From Salvelinus alpinus (Eukaryota > Chordata > Actinopteri > Salmoniformes > Salmonidae): a DNA stretch of 64,000 nucleotides. Made by a program: the position numbers and the translations under genes. The notes under the pieces were generated by a model, which searched no databases, was not told the origin of the DNA, and saw nothing but the letters and a program-made list of their open reading frames with translations. Positions 46,400-58,439 of the stretch are shown here, in pieces; positions within the stretch are counted from its first letter, which is position 1; each line of letters begins with the position of its first letter. Location: NCBI RefSeq assembly GCF_045679555.1, contig NC_092091.1, positions 77,764,902 through 77,828,901 of the forward strand, given 5' to 3'.

Positions 46400-47860
46400 C
46401 CCTGGGCCTGATGAACGGTAGATAAACTCTACATAGCTCTGGTCTCTTTAAAGACATCAAATACATATTTCAATATAGTTACAAATAGAAACAACTGCTT
46501 AACTCTTGGATAACCAATACATCTCCATTAGACATGGGCTACAGCACGACACACTATCTGTAATTTACGTTTGAAGGAGACGCACAGCGTTTACCATTAA
46601 TGCAGTTTCTGCTAACCGGGGGAAATGCCTTTAAAAGACACATTGTCGGATATATAGTGCTCCACACTATCACGCCTTGCATTGAATCCCAGTCTGTAGC
46701 CCTTTACATTCATATCCATATAGGGGTTGAATATGGCAGATTTAGGCACTGATGAACGGCTAAATTGGAATGCTGTGGCTGTACAGTAACATGCTATACA
46801 TGACGTCAGAGCTCAAAGTCTCGCTTCCCAGTTCTGTATTGGCTTTGACAGACAGCTGTTCTGAAATTGACCATTGCAAGCCACAAGAAGTTGACCCCAT
46901 CCCTTTCACTAATTGGGAAACTTTGAAAAAATGTTGTTGTCCAAGTGACAGAAATGCTGTAAATTAAGGGCATTCAATGTATTTTGAAAGATGAGACATT
47001 GAGGATTATAATAAATAATACATTTATTTCATACAAGAGTCCAAATCTGTACTTTACATTTCCTCATCATAAACTCATGTAATAAACAGTGTCAACGTTT
47101 ATGATCACTATGTTTGCGTTATATCCTGGGTTGTCTTGAACAGAATGATACTGTTTGTTGTATTGTGAAGAACATTTGCCGCAAACCACGCATTGTACAG
47201 TATGCGCACCAAAATTACCAGCTGCTTGCCTGAATTGCCTTGTGAAAGCCTAACACCGTAAAATCATATTTTATCATTTAGCTAGTCATGTTGGAAATGA
47301 ACACGCTTTAAAATGATGCCAACCTGACCCAGATTGAAATTAATTGGACTGTTTTTGGATCGCGTAAACAACAACAGTAATTGTGAGATGGCGGGGATGC
47401 AGGATTGTGTTCCAAACAAAACAACTACACATTTACATTTTCTTGCTCTAGTTCCTCAGTTGCACAGCTAGGAGAGCTATAAATAGCACCTTTATAGTTG
47501 AAGACTCTTCTTTCAGTCATAAAAGTGTATTGAAATAACTTCGGATCTGTGCACACTTTGGAGAGGTGTGTGGCCACTTGGACACACCAGTTAGACCATT
47601 CACTCAAACCCTAGTACATTTATGTGCACCTACCCCAGATTTTCCAATAATATTTGTGTTGTTTATTGAATGTATCCAAAGTATTTACAGGATTCGTTAT
47701 CAACAAATGCAGGGAGAAGTACAATATATATATAAAATGCACATCTAATCAACTGTGTAATGTTTGGATTCTGTCTTGCCAGGTGAACTGTTGAGTTCTC
47801 ACCCTTAGTTTAATAACTTCCCACAATCTCAAAACTGTTCCCTTTTGTTTGCTACCATGG
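46400..47860. other. No gene recognised
   Basis: No supported exon. The region includes 'ttgaccattgcaagccacaa' and A+T-rich stretches; no full element was delimited. Confidence 0.45.
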
Positions 47861-47869
47861 TTATGCATA

Positions 47870-48321
47870 TGCTTTCCATATTTCCATGTATATATCAATG
47901 ACGTCGCTTTTGCTGCGGGGGTTTCCTTGATCCACCTCTACGCAGACGACACTATTCTGTATACTTCTGGCCCTTCTTTGGACACTGTGTAAACTAACCT
48001 CCAAACGAGCTTCGATGCCATACAACACTCCTTCCGTGGCCTCCAACTGCTCTTAAACGCTAGTAAAACTAAATGCATGCTCACTACTCTGGACGGTTCC
48101 GACATCGAATGTGGACAACTACAAATACCTAGGTGTCTGACTAGACTGTAAACGCTCCTGACTCATATTAAGCATCTCCAATCCAAAATCAAATCTAGAA
48201 TCGGCTTCCTATTTCGCAGCAAAGCGTCCTTCACTCACACTGCCAAACATACCCTCGTAAAACTGACGATCCTACCGATCCTCGACTTCGGCGATGTCAT
48301 TTACAAAATAGCCTTCAACAC
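47870..48321 (+). mobile_element. L2-type LINE, left piece split by hAT insertion
   Basis: Reads YINDVAFAAGVSLIHLYADD (catalytic motif intact) followed by TILYTSGPS, then LLLNASKTKCMLTTLDGS and KSRIGFLFRSKASF, with frame breaks. It ends at the 8-bp sequence TTCAACAC at 48,314-48,321, which is repeated at the other side of the inserted hAT element. Confidence 0.85.
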
Positions 48322-51115
48322 CATAGGCGGAAATCCCGCGGGGGGACGGGGGGGACACGACCCCCCCCCCCATCCTGGGAAAAATATGATTTGTCCCCCC
48401 CAATATATCACTGTAAACATAACGATGTAATTTCAATAATATTAATAATACGCAATGAAAGCACTTGTGCTGATTATAGACACTTAATAGCGCGTTTTTA
48501 AGTTTCAAAAGATTGCGACCCCCCCTCCCTTTGCCTCACAATGGTTTGATCCACTGCCAGTTCCTTATCTGGCAGGTAACAGAGGGTTCGTATCTACTGT
48601 CTGAAAGGCACTCAATGCACGTAACTGACGTGAGGTTAGTCCAGTCAATCGCGCCATAGCAATGTTGTTGTTTTTTTAGATGTTGGCAGGGTTTACACAC
48701 ACACCAGCTGAATTTGCAGAGCTAGTGGGCAAACAAACTATTAAACTAGCTAGTACCTATTCCATTTATGTGGCGTCGTCAAAGATGGAATCTTTGCTAT
48801 GGTCAGTTTATTCCAAGATCAGCATGCAGCTGTTGTGCTTCGAAGTCCCCGTGATAAGGTTAGCGATAAACTGAAGTCCAAACTGAACAGAACAGAACTA
48901 CACTCTCTTATACCATTGTCTTAAATATATTTAATGGTCTCGTTGCAAAAGTTAAATTGTCGCTATGGGACTTTGAAGCACATGTGTGCCGATCTTGGGA
49001 GTAAACTGACGATAGCAAAAATTATAGCAAACACCACAGAAACGGAATTGGTGCTCGCTAGCTTTGCAAATTCAGCTATTGTTGGAAGCCAGCCAATATG
49101 AAACAAACTATATTAAAATCACCAAAGGTTGCAGCATATGTTGTGTAAATGGTGAACTCATACAGCTGTCAACTCTTGTCACTGCAATCCGTTTCACATT
49201 TGCTAGCTACCTTTTAGATCGAAGCCCATATAGAATGATAGAAGATAAGATGATAGAAGCCCATCTCATACTGTAAATAACCTACACACTATGTGTGTGT
49301 TTGTTTAGCTAGCCAGCCTGCCAGATAGAAAAATGTCAGAAAAAAGTTCAAATACAGACATCAGAGTATTTTTCAGTACACCAAAACGCAAAGTAAGAAC
49401 TCTAGTAGCCTAATATCTCAAAGACGAGTTGGTAAAATGTTCATAAGAAAGAAGTGAAATGCTAATGGAAATGTTTCACAATGATGTCATTAGGCAGAGC
49501 AGGCAACAGATGGCACGCCGACAGCAGAGCTGGGGACAGATATGCAGGGACAGACTGGCAGAGACAGGGAGTCTCAGGTAAGTTTGTTGAGTCTTTGTTT
49601 GGCAACATTATGAAATGATCTCTCTTTTTTAGACTTGTAAAATAGGGACATAATTGGAAAATGCCATGGATACCCCCACTCTCAACTTAAACTGGTGACT
49701 GAACTAAGATTTGTTTACGGCAATGGTATTGCTGTTGTGATTAATTGTGTTGTTTTGGGTACCGGTAGTTACGAGTACGGCAAACACCTTATTTCTTTTC
49801 TAGGAGACAGACTGTGAGGCATTGAGGGTGGTGAAAGGGAAAGAGCCAAGGAGAGAGACTTCAGAGGACAGTGTCACAGCCACGGCAGGACCAGGTGTCA
49901 CCCTTGTTGCCAGCAGCACCAGTATAGGGGACAGTGGCACAGCATTGTCCAGTTACCTCAGTGATGGCACAAAACCATATCAGCCACACCCACAATTTAT
50001 AGAACTGCAAACTATTGCCAACAGAGTGTTGACGTTTCAAGAGAGATGGTTTCGCGATTTCCCCTGGCTACATTATAATCCATCAATAAAAGGAGTGTTG
50101 TGTTTTCACTGTAGCCAAGGGTTTTCAAGCCAGCCATCTTTTGGCCAAAGAGCAGATACTGCCTTCATTAGTGCAGGATTTAGGAACTGGAGTAAAGCCA
50201 TTGACAAATTCACAGCACATCAAAACTGCCAAACCCACCGCCACTTTGTAACTGTAACTGCACACCAACTAAATCCAATCAGTGTCCAGTTATCCAGCGC
50301 GTGGGGTAAACAGCAGGAGGACGCAAGCTACCTTGCACTGTATGAGAAAGCAACAACATTGATTGAATCCATTGAGTCACACTCAAGACGATTTGCTGGC
50401 AAAGCAGTGGATCACTATAGGGCAGAATTTTTTAAAGTGTTGGATGGTGTGGAGGTTCAGTTTGGCGACCGTTTTGACCAGGACAGTCTAAACGTCCTGC
50501 ACAAGTTGGAAAGAGCGCTTCTTACGGGGGAGTTGGATGAGTCTCTAGATCAGTACCCTGAGCTAAACATAGATTCTCTTTCAGTGCAGATCCCTCTCTT
50601 TCACAACAAATACCCCTGTAGCAGCAGTGGAGAGGCAGCAGAGGTCCTCAGGAGGCTTCCAGTGGAGGTGCAGGGGTTGGTTGACGAAGTTGAGGTGCTG
50701 ATCATAATTTTGTCTGTAATGTACATAAAGACAGGCTGGACAGTCTTGAGGGAAAATATCTGCCAGCAATTTGTTGGATCCATTGAAACCCTCAAACATA
50801 TGTTTGGTTCTTTTGTTCAGTAGTGTGTATAGCAGTGGTTCTCAACTGGACTGATAAGGAACACTGCTATAACTATTATTAGAAGTAGTATTATAATGAT
50901 TTAAACATTTTAACAAGTTGGGACAACCCTTCAGTTAACTACTGTACCTATCAATTATCCAGTAGTAGTAATTATGGTTCCTCAATATACATTTAACATA
51001 TTACAATGTAGGCTATGTGTTACAGCACTACTTTTGGTGTCCCCCTCAGGAATTGCTCTTGAGAAAATGTAATGTAATTGTCCCCTCCAAAGTTGATATC
51101 AGATTTTCGCCCCTG
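48322..51115 (+). mobile_element. hAT element with 8-bp duplication and internal-deletion transposase
   Basis: Ends CATAGGCGGAAATC and GATTTTCGCCCCTG are inverted repeats. The 8-bp direct repeat TTCAACAC at 48,314-48,321 and 51,116-51,123 identifies the insertion into the L2 LINE. The left end contains long C and G runs. The only sizeable ORF is at 49,822-50,823. The size (2.8 kb) is below that usual for an autonomous hAT element. Confidence 0.93.
49822..50823 (+). CDS. hAT-derived protein with TTF-type zinc finger, catalytic core missing
   Basis: An uninterrupted 333-codon frame. Residues about 72-145 read FQERWFRDFPWLHYNPSIKG, VLCFHCSQGF, RADTAFISAGFRNWSKAIDK and FTAHQNCQTHRHFVT: the TTF-type zinc finger of ZMYM/ZNF862-like hAT transposases. 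The rest (LALYEKATTLIESIESHSRR onward to LRRLPVEVQG) resembles sequence near the C-terminus of that family. The DUF4371/RNase H-like core, normally several hundred residues, is not visible between them, and no hAT dimerisation end with the usual tryptophan motif was seen. It might still bind DNA ends. The first methionine is followed by a serine-rich, disordered stretch; exons upstream may supply a different start. Confidence 0.75.
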   Translation: MRVVKGKEPRRETSEDSVTATAGPGVTLVASSTSIGDSGTALSSYLSDGTKPYQPHPQFIELQTIANRVLTFQERWFRDFPWLHYNPSIKGVLCFHCSQGFSSQPSFGQRADTAFISAGFRNWSKAIDKFTAHQNCQTHRHFVTVTAHQLNPISVQLSSAWGKQQEDASYLALYEKATTLIESIESHSRRFAGKAVDHYRAEFFKVLDGVEVQFGDRFDQDSLNVLHKLERALLTGELDESLDQYPELNIDSLSVQIPLFHNKYPCSSSGEAAEVLRRLPVEVQGLVDEVEVLIIILSVMYIKTGWTVLRENICQQFVGSIETLKHMFGSFVQ

Positions 51116-51123
51116 TTCAACAC

Positions 51124-51905
51124 TCTACTCAGCAAACTGGATGCAGTCTATCACAGTGCCATCCGTTTTGTCACCAAAGCCCCATATACCACCCACCACT
51201 GCGACCTGGATGCTCTCGTCGGCTGGCCCTCGCTACATATTCGTCGCCAGACCCACTGCCTCCAGGTCATCTATAAGTCTTTGCTTGGTAAAGCCCCGCC
51301 TTATCTCAGCTCACTGGTCACCATAACAACACCCACCCGTAGCACGCGCTCCAGCAGGTATATCTCACTGGTCATCCCCAAAGCCAACACCTCCTTTGGC
51401 CGCCTTCCTTCCAGTTCTCTGCTGCCAATGACTGGAACGAATTGCAAAAATCACTGAAGTTGGAGACATATCTCCCTCACTAACTTTAAGCATCAGCTAT
51501 CTGAGCAGCTCACAGATCCCTGCACCTCTACACAGCCCATCTGTAAATAGCCCATCCAATCTACCTACCTCTTACATGTTGTTTTTATTGACTTTTTCTG
51601 CTCTTTTGCACCCCAGTATTTCTACTTGCACATCATCATCTGCACATCTATCACTCCAGTGTTAATTTGCTAAATTGTAATTACTTCGCTACTATGGCCT
51701 ATTTATTGTCTTACTTCCTTACTCCATTTGCACACACTATATATAGACTTTTCTATTGTGTTATTGACTGTGCTTTTGTCTATCCCATGTGTAACTCTGT
51801 GTTGTTGTTTATTGTCGCACTGCTTTGCTTTATCTTGGCCAGGTCGCAGTTGTAAATGAGAACTTCTCAACTTGCCTACCTGGTTAAATAAAGGTGAAAA
51901 AAAAT
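51124..51905 (+). mobile_element. L2-type LINE, right piece
   Basis: Continues from the left piece after the hAT insertion. The frame KLDAVYHSAIRFVTKAPYTT, then VIYKSLLGKAPPYLSSLV, is the reverse transcriptase C-terminal end, followed by 3' non-coding sequence to the 'tggttaaataaaggtgaaaa' tail. It is the intact counterpart of the copy interrupted at 31,162. Confidence 0.87.
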
Positions 51906-52650
51906 AACAAATATTAATTCTGAAGAAATATTTCAATTTGCTCTATCCATACATGCCAATTCCCATTATGGTGCTCATTTCACAATTTAACAACATATCA
52001 TTTCATATAAGTTTTTACAGTTAAAATAAAATTTAAAAGTTTGTTTTACTTCCATTCTATTGTATGTACCAATCGTGCCTGATTACATTTCCCATTTGGC
52101 TCTTAAGTACCATTTCCTAGATTGGCGTTTTGTACATTTTATAAATGTAGGGACTCAAAGCTTCAAAATGTATATCATATACTGCAGTGGGGGGAAACAT
52201 TATGAAGTTATGCTTATTTGATATGTGATAAACTTGTTATTCCACCTTGTAGACAAATACCAGAAAATCTATATAATGGTGATTAAAGATGCATGTATGC
52301 TGTACTACTAAGTGCTGTAATGTACTAATAGTATAGTAACACCAGTGTTTCACTTCTAAATGGTGTCAGTTATAAGTTGACAAAGCACAGTTTGAAAAAA
52401 AGGTCAAATTGAACAAATGGAAACCAATGAAGTGCATAAACCCTGGATTTCTGATGATATGTATTGGCCAATGAGAGGCTTTGAAGCCACCGGTCGGCCA
52501 TATTGGCACTCCCCAGTAGGAGCAGTCCTCCAAAAGTATCAATGGAGTTCAATAAATTCAAAAGTATTTCAATAAAACGTTTCAAGGACCAAATTCATGT
52601 ATTTAAATATTTAATTGTTGTAGTGGGGACAGTAACATTAGTGCTCTCAA
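51906..52650. other. No gene recognised
   Basis: A+T-rich, no splice-flanked open frame, no element ends resolved. Confidence 0.45.
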
Positions 52651-52654
52651 ATAT

Positions 52655-53400
52655 ATTTTAAGGTATGTTTTTATACAGATGGGTTATCCGACAACATCAC
52701 AAAAACAATGTGTGTGCTTCCATGGGACAGAAGTCAGACTATAGTCTTCCTGAAGACCATGAAGAAAGCCCAATACACACTGTTCCTATTGGACGGTTGA
52801 GTATCTCAGAGATTCTAGAAAACATTGATGTCTACTTGGCACACTTGTCTCTGGAGGGAAAAGGAGACATTGTTACACTGATTCTAGAATATCATGGTTT
52901 ATTCTCATATGTGCCAACTCAGACAAATGTACTTGAGCATTACATTGACGTTGTGGACTCTGCCCCAATCAAACAACAGTGAACCCTGAAAAGAGAGAGA
53001 AGCTCCACAGTGAGGTAGAGTTCAGGCTTGAGCACGTCATTGCACAACATGGCAACAGTCCATGGAATTCACCCTGTCAGATGGGTCTCCGGTTTTGTTA
53101 CGATTTTCGTAAACTCAATGCCTTTACTAAGTCTGACTCGTACCCTTTGCCCAGGGTTGATGATTGTGTGGACCGTGTTGGTGCTGATAAATGCGTTAGC
53201 AAGTTTGATCTGTTGAAGGGATATTGGCAGGTCCCTCTAACTCCTGCAAAGACGAGTTCCACAAACCACCGACTCCTTCATTGGAGTTTCGTATTGCAAG
53301 AGTTCCCCTTGAAATCAGACATGTCTGAGGTAAGGACAACTTGGTTGCTGATTGTCTTTCAAAAGGTGGGCAGTCAATACATTTTGTGTTTTGTGTTTAG
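52655..53400 (+). pseudogene. Ty3/Gypsy pol fragment with internal deletion
   Basis: A frame from 52,665 leads into the segment before the reverse transcriptase. After a stop, the first RT blocks follow (short motifs RFCYDFRKLNAFTKSDSY and FDLLKGYWQVPL). Farther on, in another frame at about 53,340-53,385, GKDNLVADCLSK resembles the end of RNase H. The catalytic RT motif and most of RNase H are missing, so an internal deletion joined the two. Other open frames across it are broken by stops. It is not capable of making an enzyme. Confidence 0.7.
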
Positions 53401-53439
53401 CCAGTGTGTAGATTATGAGATATAAAGTGTCTGTTTTGT

Positions 53440-54150
53440 CGTTATGTGTTGACAGCCAGTAGACACCATGTTTATATTGAAGGAGGCGACACATTTAAGT
53501 TGATCATATTGTGAGATGGAAGTTACTTTCTGTTGGTTGAGAGCAAACTTGTCTTTGTTAGGATTTATTTTTATGCACTATAGCCTGTTAGCATATTGTT
53601 TGAAGATGAATATTGTTTTGTTACACACATACACAAACAATACAGATGGGTGTGTGTGTGTGTAGGTGTGTAAGGACTGACCAACACAGGCCATAAAAGC
53701 TGTGGTCAGTCTGGAGAGGGGAGGGGTGCATCACTCTAGGCAAACCAGGAAGGTTGGGAGACTGATCAGTACCATATTAGGAATTGTTTGAGTGAAGATT
53801 CAAGGGGGAGACAAGACGGAACTAATCTACCCAGCAACCAGATGTGGACAAAGGAAAGCACTCAGGGACTTGGACAAATCCGGGTGCCCCCAAAGGCGGA
53901 GCAAGAGTCCGCGCTCAGCCTCTACTGTGATAGGCCAACAGGCGCGTTGGAACTACGTCATCACGGTATAAGAACAGCTGTTTACGTACTTCCTGCCAGT
54001 TCCCTGTTTACCCTGCATGGTGATACAGCGAACCCGTATATACGAAAATTGCATTTGCCATTCATTGTTTGCGGTAATTAAACATAATTAAAGAAAGTTA
54101 GCAGACCGTGCTTTTTATTTATCCTGATACTGGATGTGTTACACGCAGCG
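53440..54150 (+). other. Non-coding segment with LTR-like promoter features, class uncertain
   Basis: Includes a short (TG)n run near 53,650, a TATA-like 'ggtataagaacag' near 53,965 and 'gtaattaaacataattaaag' near 54,075, in the order expected for a retroelement LTR. The ends are not delimited. It may be an insertion between the pol fragment and its own 3' LTR. Confidence 0.35.
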
Positions 54151-54157
54151 CTAACAT

Positions 54158-54775
54158 CTTAAGGGGGAAAGTGTTACAGGTTGTGGTTTTTCATTTTCTA
54201 TTTTGAGGTTTTACGTTAGCACGTGGGGCGCACTGTTTGGTGTCACCTCGTCAGTCAGGATATGTTACACCTGTGCTGGCTGGTCCATCTTGTTAGTCAG
54301 TATGTGTTACACCTGTTGCTGGCTGGTCCATCTCGTTAGTCGACGGTGTTGGCCCAGGTGATATTTAAGAGTGTCTGGCCCAGTGCTCCAGTTGTGTTGA
54401 GAGATGTGGATGGTCAACACCTTTAGTTGGTGTTCCCTATTTGATAGAAAAACATTCCTTTATCTGATCTTCCCTGTTTTCATTTTGCTCCACTTTTTGT
54501 TTCCTTCTTGTCTTTCAGTTTGCTGTGAAATTTTCTTTTGTTTGCCTGTTCTTGGGCAAATTTAGTTGTGTGCTCATGGTGGGTGTCTTTTAGGTACCAG
54601 TTGATGTTGCTAGTCAACTCCCAGTGGACTCCCCCATGAGTATCTTTCAGAACCCCTCTTAAAGCCCACCTGTTTTTTTTTTTGGTTGTTGGTCATGACT
54701 CTTTGTTAGTTCCCACTTCTGTTTGAGTTACATTATTTGGTTCTTGCTGGAGAACGTAAGTGGTTGTGAATCTGG
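54158..54775 (+). mobile_element. Candidate Ty3/Gypsy 3' LTR with polypurine tract
   Basis: The purine run 'aagggggaaag' (54,161-54,171) is followed by TGTTACAGGTTGTGG, as expected where a polypurine tract meets a 3' LTR. Contains two near-repeats of 'tgttacacctgt(t)gctggctgg', and a pyrimidine-rich stretch. The right boundary is not clear. Confidence 0.5.
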
Positions 54776-55200
54776 ATGACCAAATTGCTAGCAAGATTGA
54801 CAAACTTTCATGTGATGAATTGTTTCAGCTCGTTTCATCATTATTGATACCGTTTCTTGTTTTAGGTGTCTTGACTGATTTAACGTTAATATGGGTAATA
54901 TTTGCTAGCTGTCTCACCAACAACAATAATGATGTATTTGAGACAAGGGCTCATTGTTCAAATGTATTTGTTTTCAAACATTGGAGATGTAATATAGTTT
55001 ACATGCTGTCAACAATCTAAGCCAACCCTGTCAGTTATGCCTCATGGTTGCTCATTGATTTTCTTGTTGAACGACAAATCCATCTGTTACATTTTAATTT
55101 CTTCATTTAATATAATTTTAAAATATGCATTTGTCTAATATACATTAAGTTATAGCAGTACAATAACTGACCATTATATGGTGGACTTGGTATGTCATCT
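54776..55200. other. No gene recognised
   Basis: An open frame (54,760-55,020) has no splice support or recognised domain. A+T-rich beyond. Confidence 0.4.
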
Positions 55201-55204
55201 ATGT

Positions 55205-55318
55205 GTAACTCTGTTGTTTGTGTCGCACTGCTTTGCTTTATCTTGGTCAGGTCGCAGTTGTAAATGATTACTTGTTCTCAACTAGCTTACCTGGTTTAAT
55301 AAAGGTGAAATGAAAAAT
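55205..55318 (+). mobile_element. L2-type LINE 3' tail fragment
   Basis: 'cactgctttgctttatcttg' then 'gtcaggtcgcagttgtaaatg' and the 'aataaaggtgaaatgaaaaa' end match the tails at 51,820 and, inverted, at 6,870. Non-coding only. Confidence 0.85.
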
Positions 55319-55329
55319 ATGGACATGTG

Positions 55330-55960
55330 ACCAGACCAAGGGGCCAATTCAGCAGGATGCAGTGTTCAGGAACTGAAATATAGTATGTAATAAAAAACAT
55401 GCCTCTCTGACCTGTAGAATGAGGAATCATGTCTGCTTTGTTGATATAAGTTTGGCTCCTGAATGTGGCCAGAGGCTTTTTCACTATAGTCTCTCTGTCC
55501 TTGTCTCCTCCCCTACCTCTGCACTGATTGGCTTAACAGGTGAAAACAATATGGTGGAAGGAAGCTCATTAGGCTGGATTAGCTTTCACCTGGTCAGTTC
55601 ATTCAGATCAGTGAAGGAGAGGACAGACGATAATACCTATTTTTAGACGACTGAGAAAGAGCCCTAGTGTATGGGGTTAGTGTTGTGTATTGGGTTAGTG
55701 TAGTGTAATGTAGTGTAGTGTTGAATTAGCACAGGCTGAAGCTCTTCCAGAACAGTCATGCATGGTCACACGGAATGGATGTTTATAGGTGGAACCTTAA
55801 GTGTGGAGGATGGGCTTGTCATGACTGGTGCAGAATTAGTGGAATGGTATCAAATACATCACACGCATGGTTTTTATGTGTTTGATCCCATTCTATTTGC
55901 TCTGTTCCAGACATTATTACAAGCCGTTGTCTTGTCTTTACTATCATTAAATTGAAGACA
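55330..55960. other. No gene recognised
   Basis: Short open frames without splice support. A small run of 'gtgtagtgtaatgtagtg' near 55,690 is a simple repeat. Confidence 0.4.
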
Positions 55961-55979
55961 TAGTTTTTATCAAAGAATC

Positions 55980-57080
55980 TCTGTAATTAGTATTACGGAT
56001 TAAACTGATTAATCATGTGACTGTAATTAACTAGGAAGTCGGGGCACCAAGGAAAATATTCAGATAACAAAGTTAAAATTTTCCTAATAACTTTTCAGAT
56101 ATTTTATATCTGATTAATTATTTATTTGACCTCACGTTAGTCTCATTCCAAACGTCGTAAATTGTTGGTTATCAGCACGAACCCAGTCTTCACTATGAGT
56201 CATCCATACATCAATTATCTTAAATCATTTATTTACTAAGTAATTCACAGAAATGCATAAACAAACAGTTGATAGTTACAATGAAATGATAACGGAGTTT
56301 ACCTAGTGGGCTAAACTGGCATGGCGGCTTGTTAAACAAAAGTTGAAGTGGGGGTCGACTAAGAAGTCACTACAGAGTGATAATTATAACAATTGAAATG
56401 CTAATCCTTTGCACATGAACGCTCACGCATTCGGGAACAATTGCAATCAATATATATATTTACGCTCAGTGTGTCGTCGGGATCTCTGCTGAAAAGTTAG
56501 TTTCTGTTGGAGAGTTTCCGTCCTCTCTCTTTCTGTCGTGGTTAGAATGGATAGTTCAGAGTGACATTCATTCATTTCGTTATAGATGTTCCGGCGGTCT
56601 TCGTTCCTTGCGTTCAATGATACCGAATTCCTAGCTGCGGACTAGTAATTAATATCAAAGACTTGTTCTTATTCTGTCGGTATCGATAGTCTAAGAGTTT
56701 AACCACGTGGTATGGTTAAAAGATTCAGCAATCGTCTCAAACCTTGGCCCTCTATCGAGGTAAGCTGGTCTGCAACCTTTGTCCTCTCGTGATTGAGAGA
56801 AAACATGGTCTGTTGAGAAATTGTCAAAGTTGGGGTTTTACTCGGGAGTTGCAGAAAAGGGCCTGTCCCAGGATGCCAGACCCTGACTGGGCTCATGGGC
56901 GGTACTCTGATTTTGTTCAACTCAAAAGGGAATTGGAGTTTCCTTCATTAAACAGTCCAAAACCACATCACAATTTTACAAACAGTATCATCCTCACTCA
57001 TTCATCTTATACAACAATTAGATGTAGACCTCATATCTGAGGCTATTATATAAACAGCGTTATGGTAATGTGGTCCTATT
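55980..57080. repeat. Dispersed repeat, class unassigned
   Basis: Starts near 'ctgtaattagtattacggat', with 'aggaagtcggggcaccaagg', and has no coding region. I recognise the text as a common interspersed sequence of salmonid genomes, but its class is unknown to me; an LTR-type origin is possible because of its length and terminal 'gaagtcggggcacca'-like primer-site appearance. Confidence 0.4.
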
Positions 57081-57519
57081 ATCTCCCATGAGTTTCACCA
57101 AGCTGTAACAAACGGACCAGTTCGTAGCTGGATTCTTCACCGATCTTTTATACCTTCTCTGGAACATAAATGTTGTTCGGACCTCAAGTTCTGTGAGGTG
57201 GAATAAATTCCTTTGTTCTCTATGAAAATTCACTCTGTCTCTATACTGTGGCCATGAGGAGATTATCTCCTCCAGGAATTTACAACCTCTCTGACCACAG
57301 CAGCCTGTGTTGTGTGTAGGAGGCAGGGAGAGGGGGATGGGGCTGTACCCAAAGAGGGCAACGTCATGACACCGTCCTCCCCTCAGCAGCCTCTGATTTA
57401 TATGCTTTTAGAGGAATCTCATGCATTCTGTCAATCCCACACAAAACCCTGCCTTCGGCTGTCTCTCATAACTGGAGGTCATTGCCACCTGTCCTACTGT
57501 AGTCAATGATTGGTCCCAT

Positions 57520-58297
57520 TTGTTAGTTTAGTAACAAAACCATACTGTTTTGATAACTGATGGTTATTTATGATCCAACCCTTCATTCTGGTGTTGTCAC
57601 CGCAAACAGTACGTTAACAAGATAAGTTCAAATGTAAAAAGTAACATTCACTCTCTATCCTAAAGTGGCAGAGAGGTGTCTTGTCCTTCTAGATTCCATG
57701 TTAGATAAAACATAGTAGAGAACAATAATGTACTAGACAGGAAATGTCTTTAATCTCGGTTGAATGATTTATTGAATTAGCAGGAAGTACACACTGTTTA
57801 TGTTCAGAATAATAAAAGCACAAGAAGCAAACATGCTGTATATCTGATAAACATATAGTCAATTTAAATGTATTTGAAGAGTAAAACAACAGTAATTGAT
57901 TGACAGCGGCTATTGAATGATATTACACCCCTATTCTACACATCATTGTTTGACAAATGAATACATTGTGTGAAAGCTTGTGTAGCGGACATGAGTCGGT
58001 CATGATTGGTTGCTCATAGTCATGTCATGAGGTAGCCCCGCCTAAAATGTCAAAATCAGTGTCAGCTCTCGGCCCAAAAGGGAATTTCCTCTTTGTCTAA
58101 TTAAGACGTTGGTTTCTCCTGCGGGAGACTCTGGTTCAGATCACTATCTTCGTGTGTGTGAATGTGTTTGTATGTGTTTCGCTCCTAGCTGTAGTTCAGA
58201 GTTTCATTCTATCAAATCCCACCAGTCTTCAGACCATCATTAACATACAGTAGAGAGTTCATTCATCAGCAGTGCAGAGAAAGTACCTATGAGAAGC
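57520..58297 (-). other. 3' flank of CTLD copy B, homologous to copy A's flank
   Basis: Reads in reverse complement as in 39,502-40,080: 'tctgcactgctgatgaatga' and, further on, 'gaatctagaaggacaagaca' and 'ttggatcataaataaccatc'. About 200 bp (57,700-57,900) are inserted relative to copy A. This is the evidence for tail-to-tail inverted paralogy. Confidence 0.75.
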
Positions 58298-58430
58298 CTA
58301 TTTCTCACAGATCCATTCTTGTGAAAAGGAACATCCCAAATCCCTCCATACTCCTTGGCCTGACGATGTGTAATAGATTTCCACACAGTTCTGGTCTGTA
58401 CCACCATCAGGCTCTCCCCTCCACCAATAC
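58298..58430 (-). CDS. C-type lectin domain, exon 3 of 3 with stop (copy B)
   Basis: 133 bp on the - strand, same length and phase as in copy A. Reads YWWRGEPDGGTDQNCVEIYY and GVWRDLGCSFSQEWICEK, then TAG at 58,300-58,298. The loop is EPD (copy A: EPG), nearer to the EPN/QPD motifs of sugar-binding lectins, while WRD replaces WND. No stop or frameshift. The neighbours on the same strand at 59,689 and 60,041 complete the domain. Confidence 0.9.
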
Positions 58431-58439
58431 CTGCAGTAA

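Noticed and set aside
47861..48046. Small - strand frame at 47.9 kb
   Set aside because: Antisense to the L2 reverse transcriptase fragment that carries the YADD motif on the + strand.
55758..55955. 65-codon frame as a gene
   Set aside because: No splice sites, no recognised domain, and in a region of dispersed repeats.
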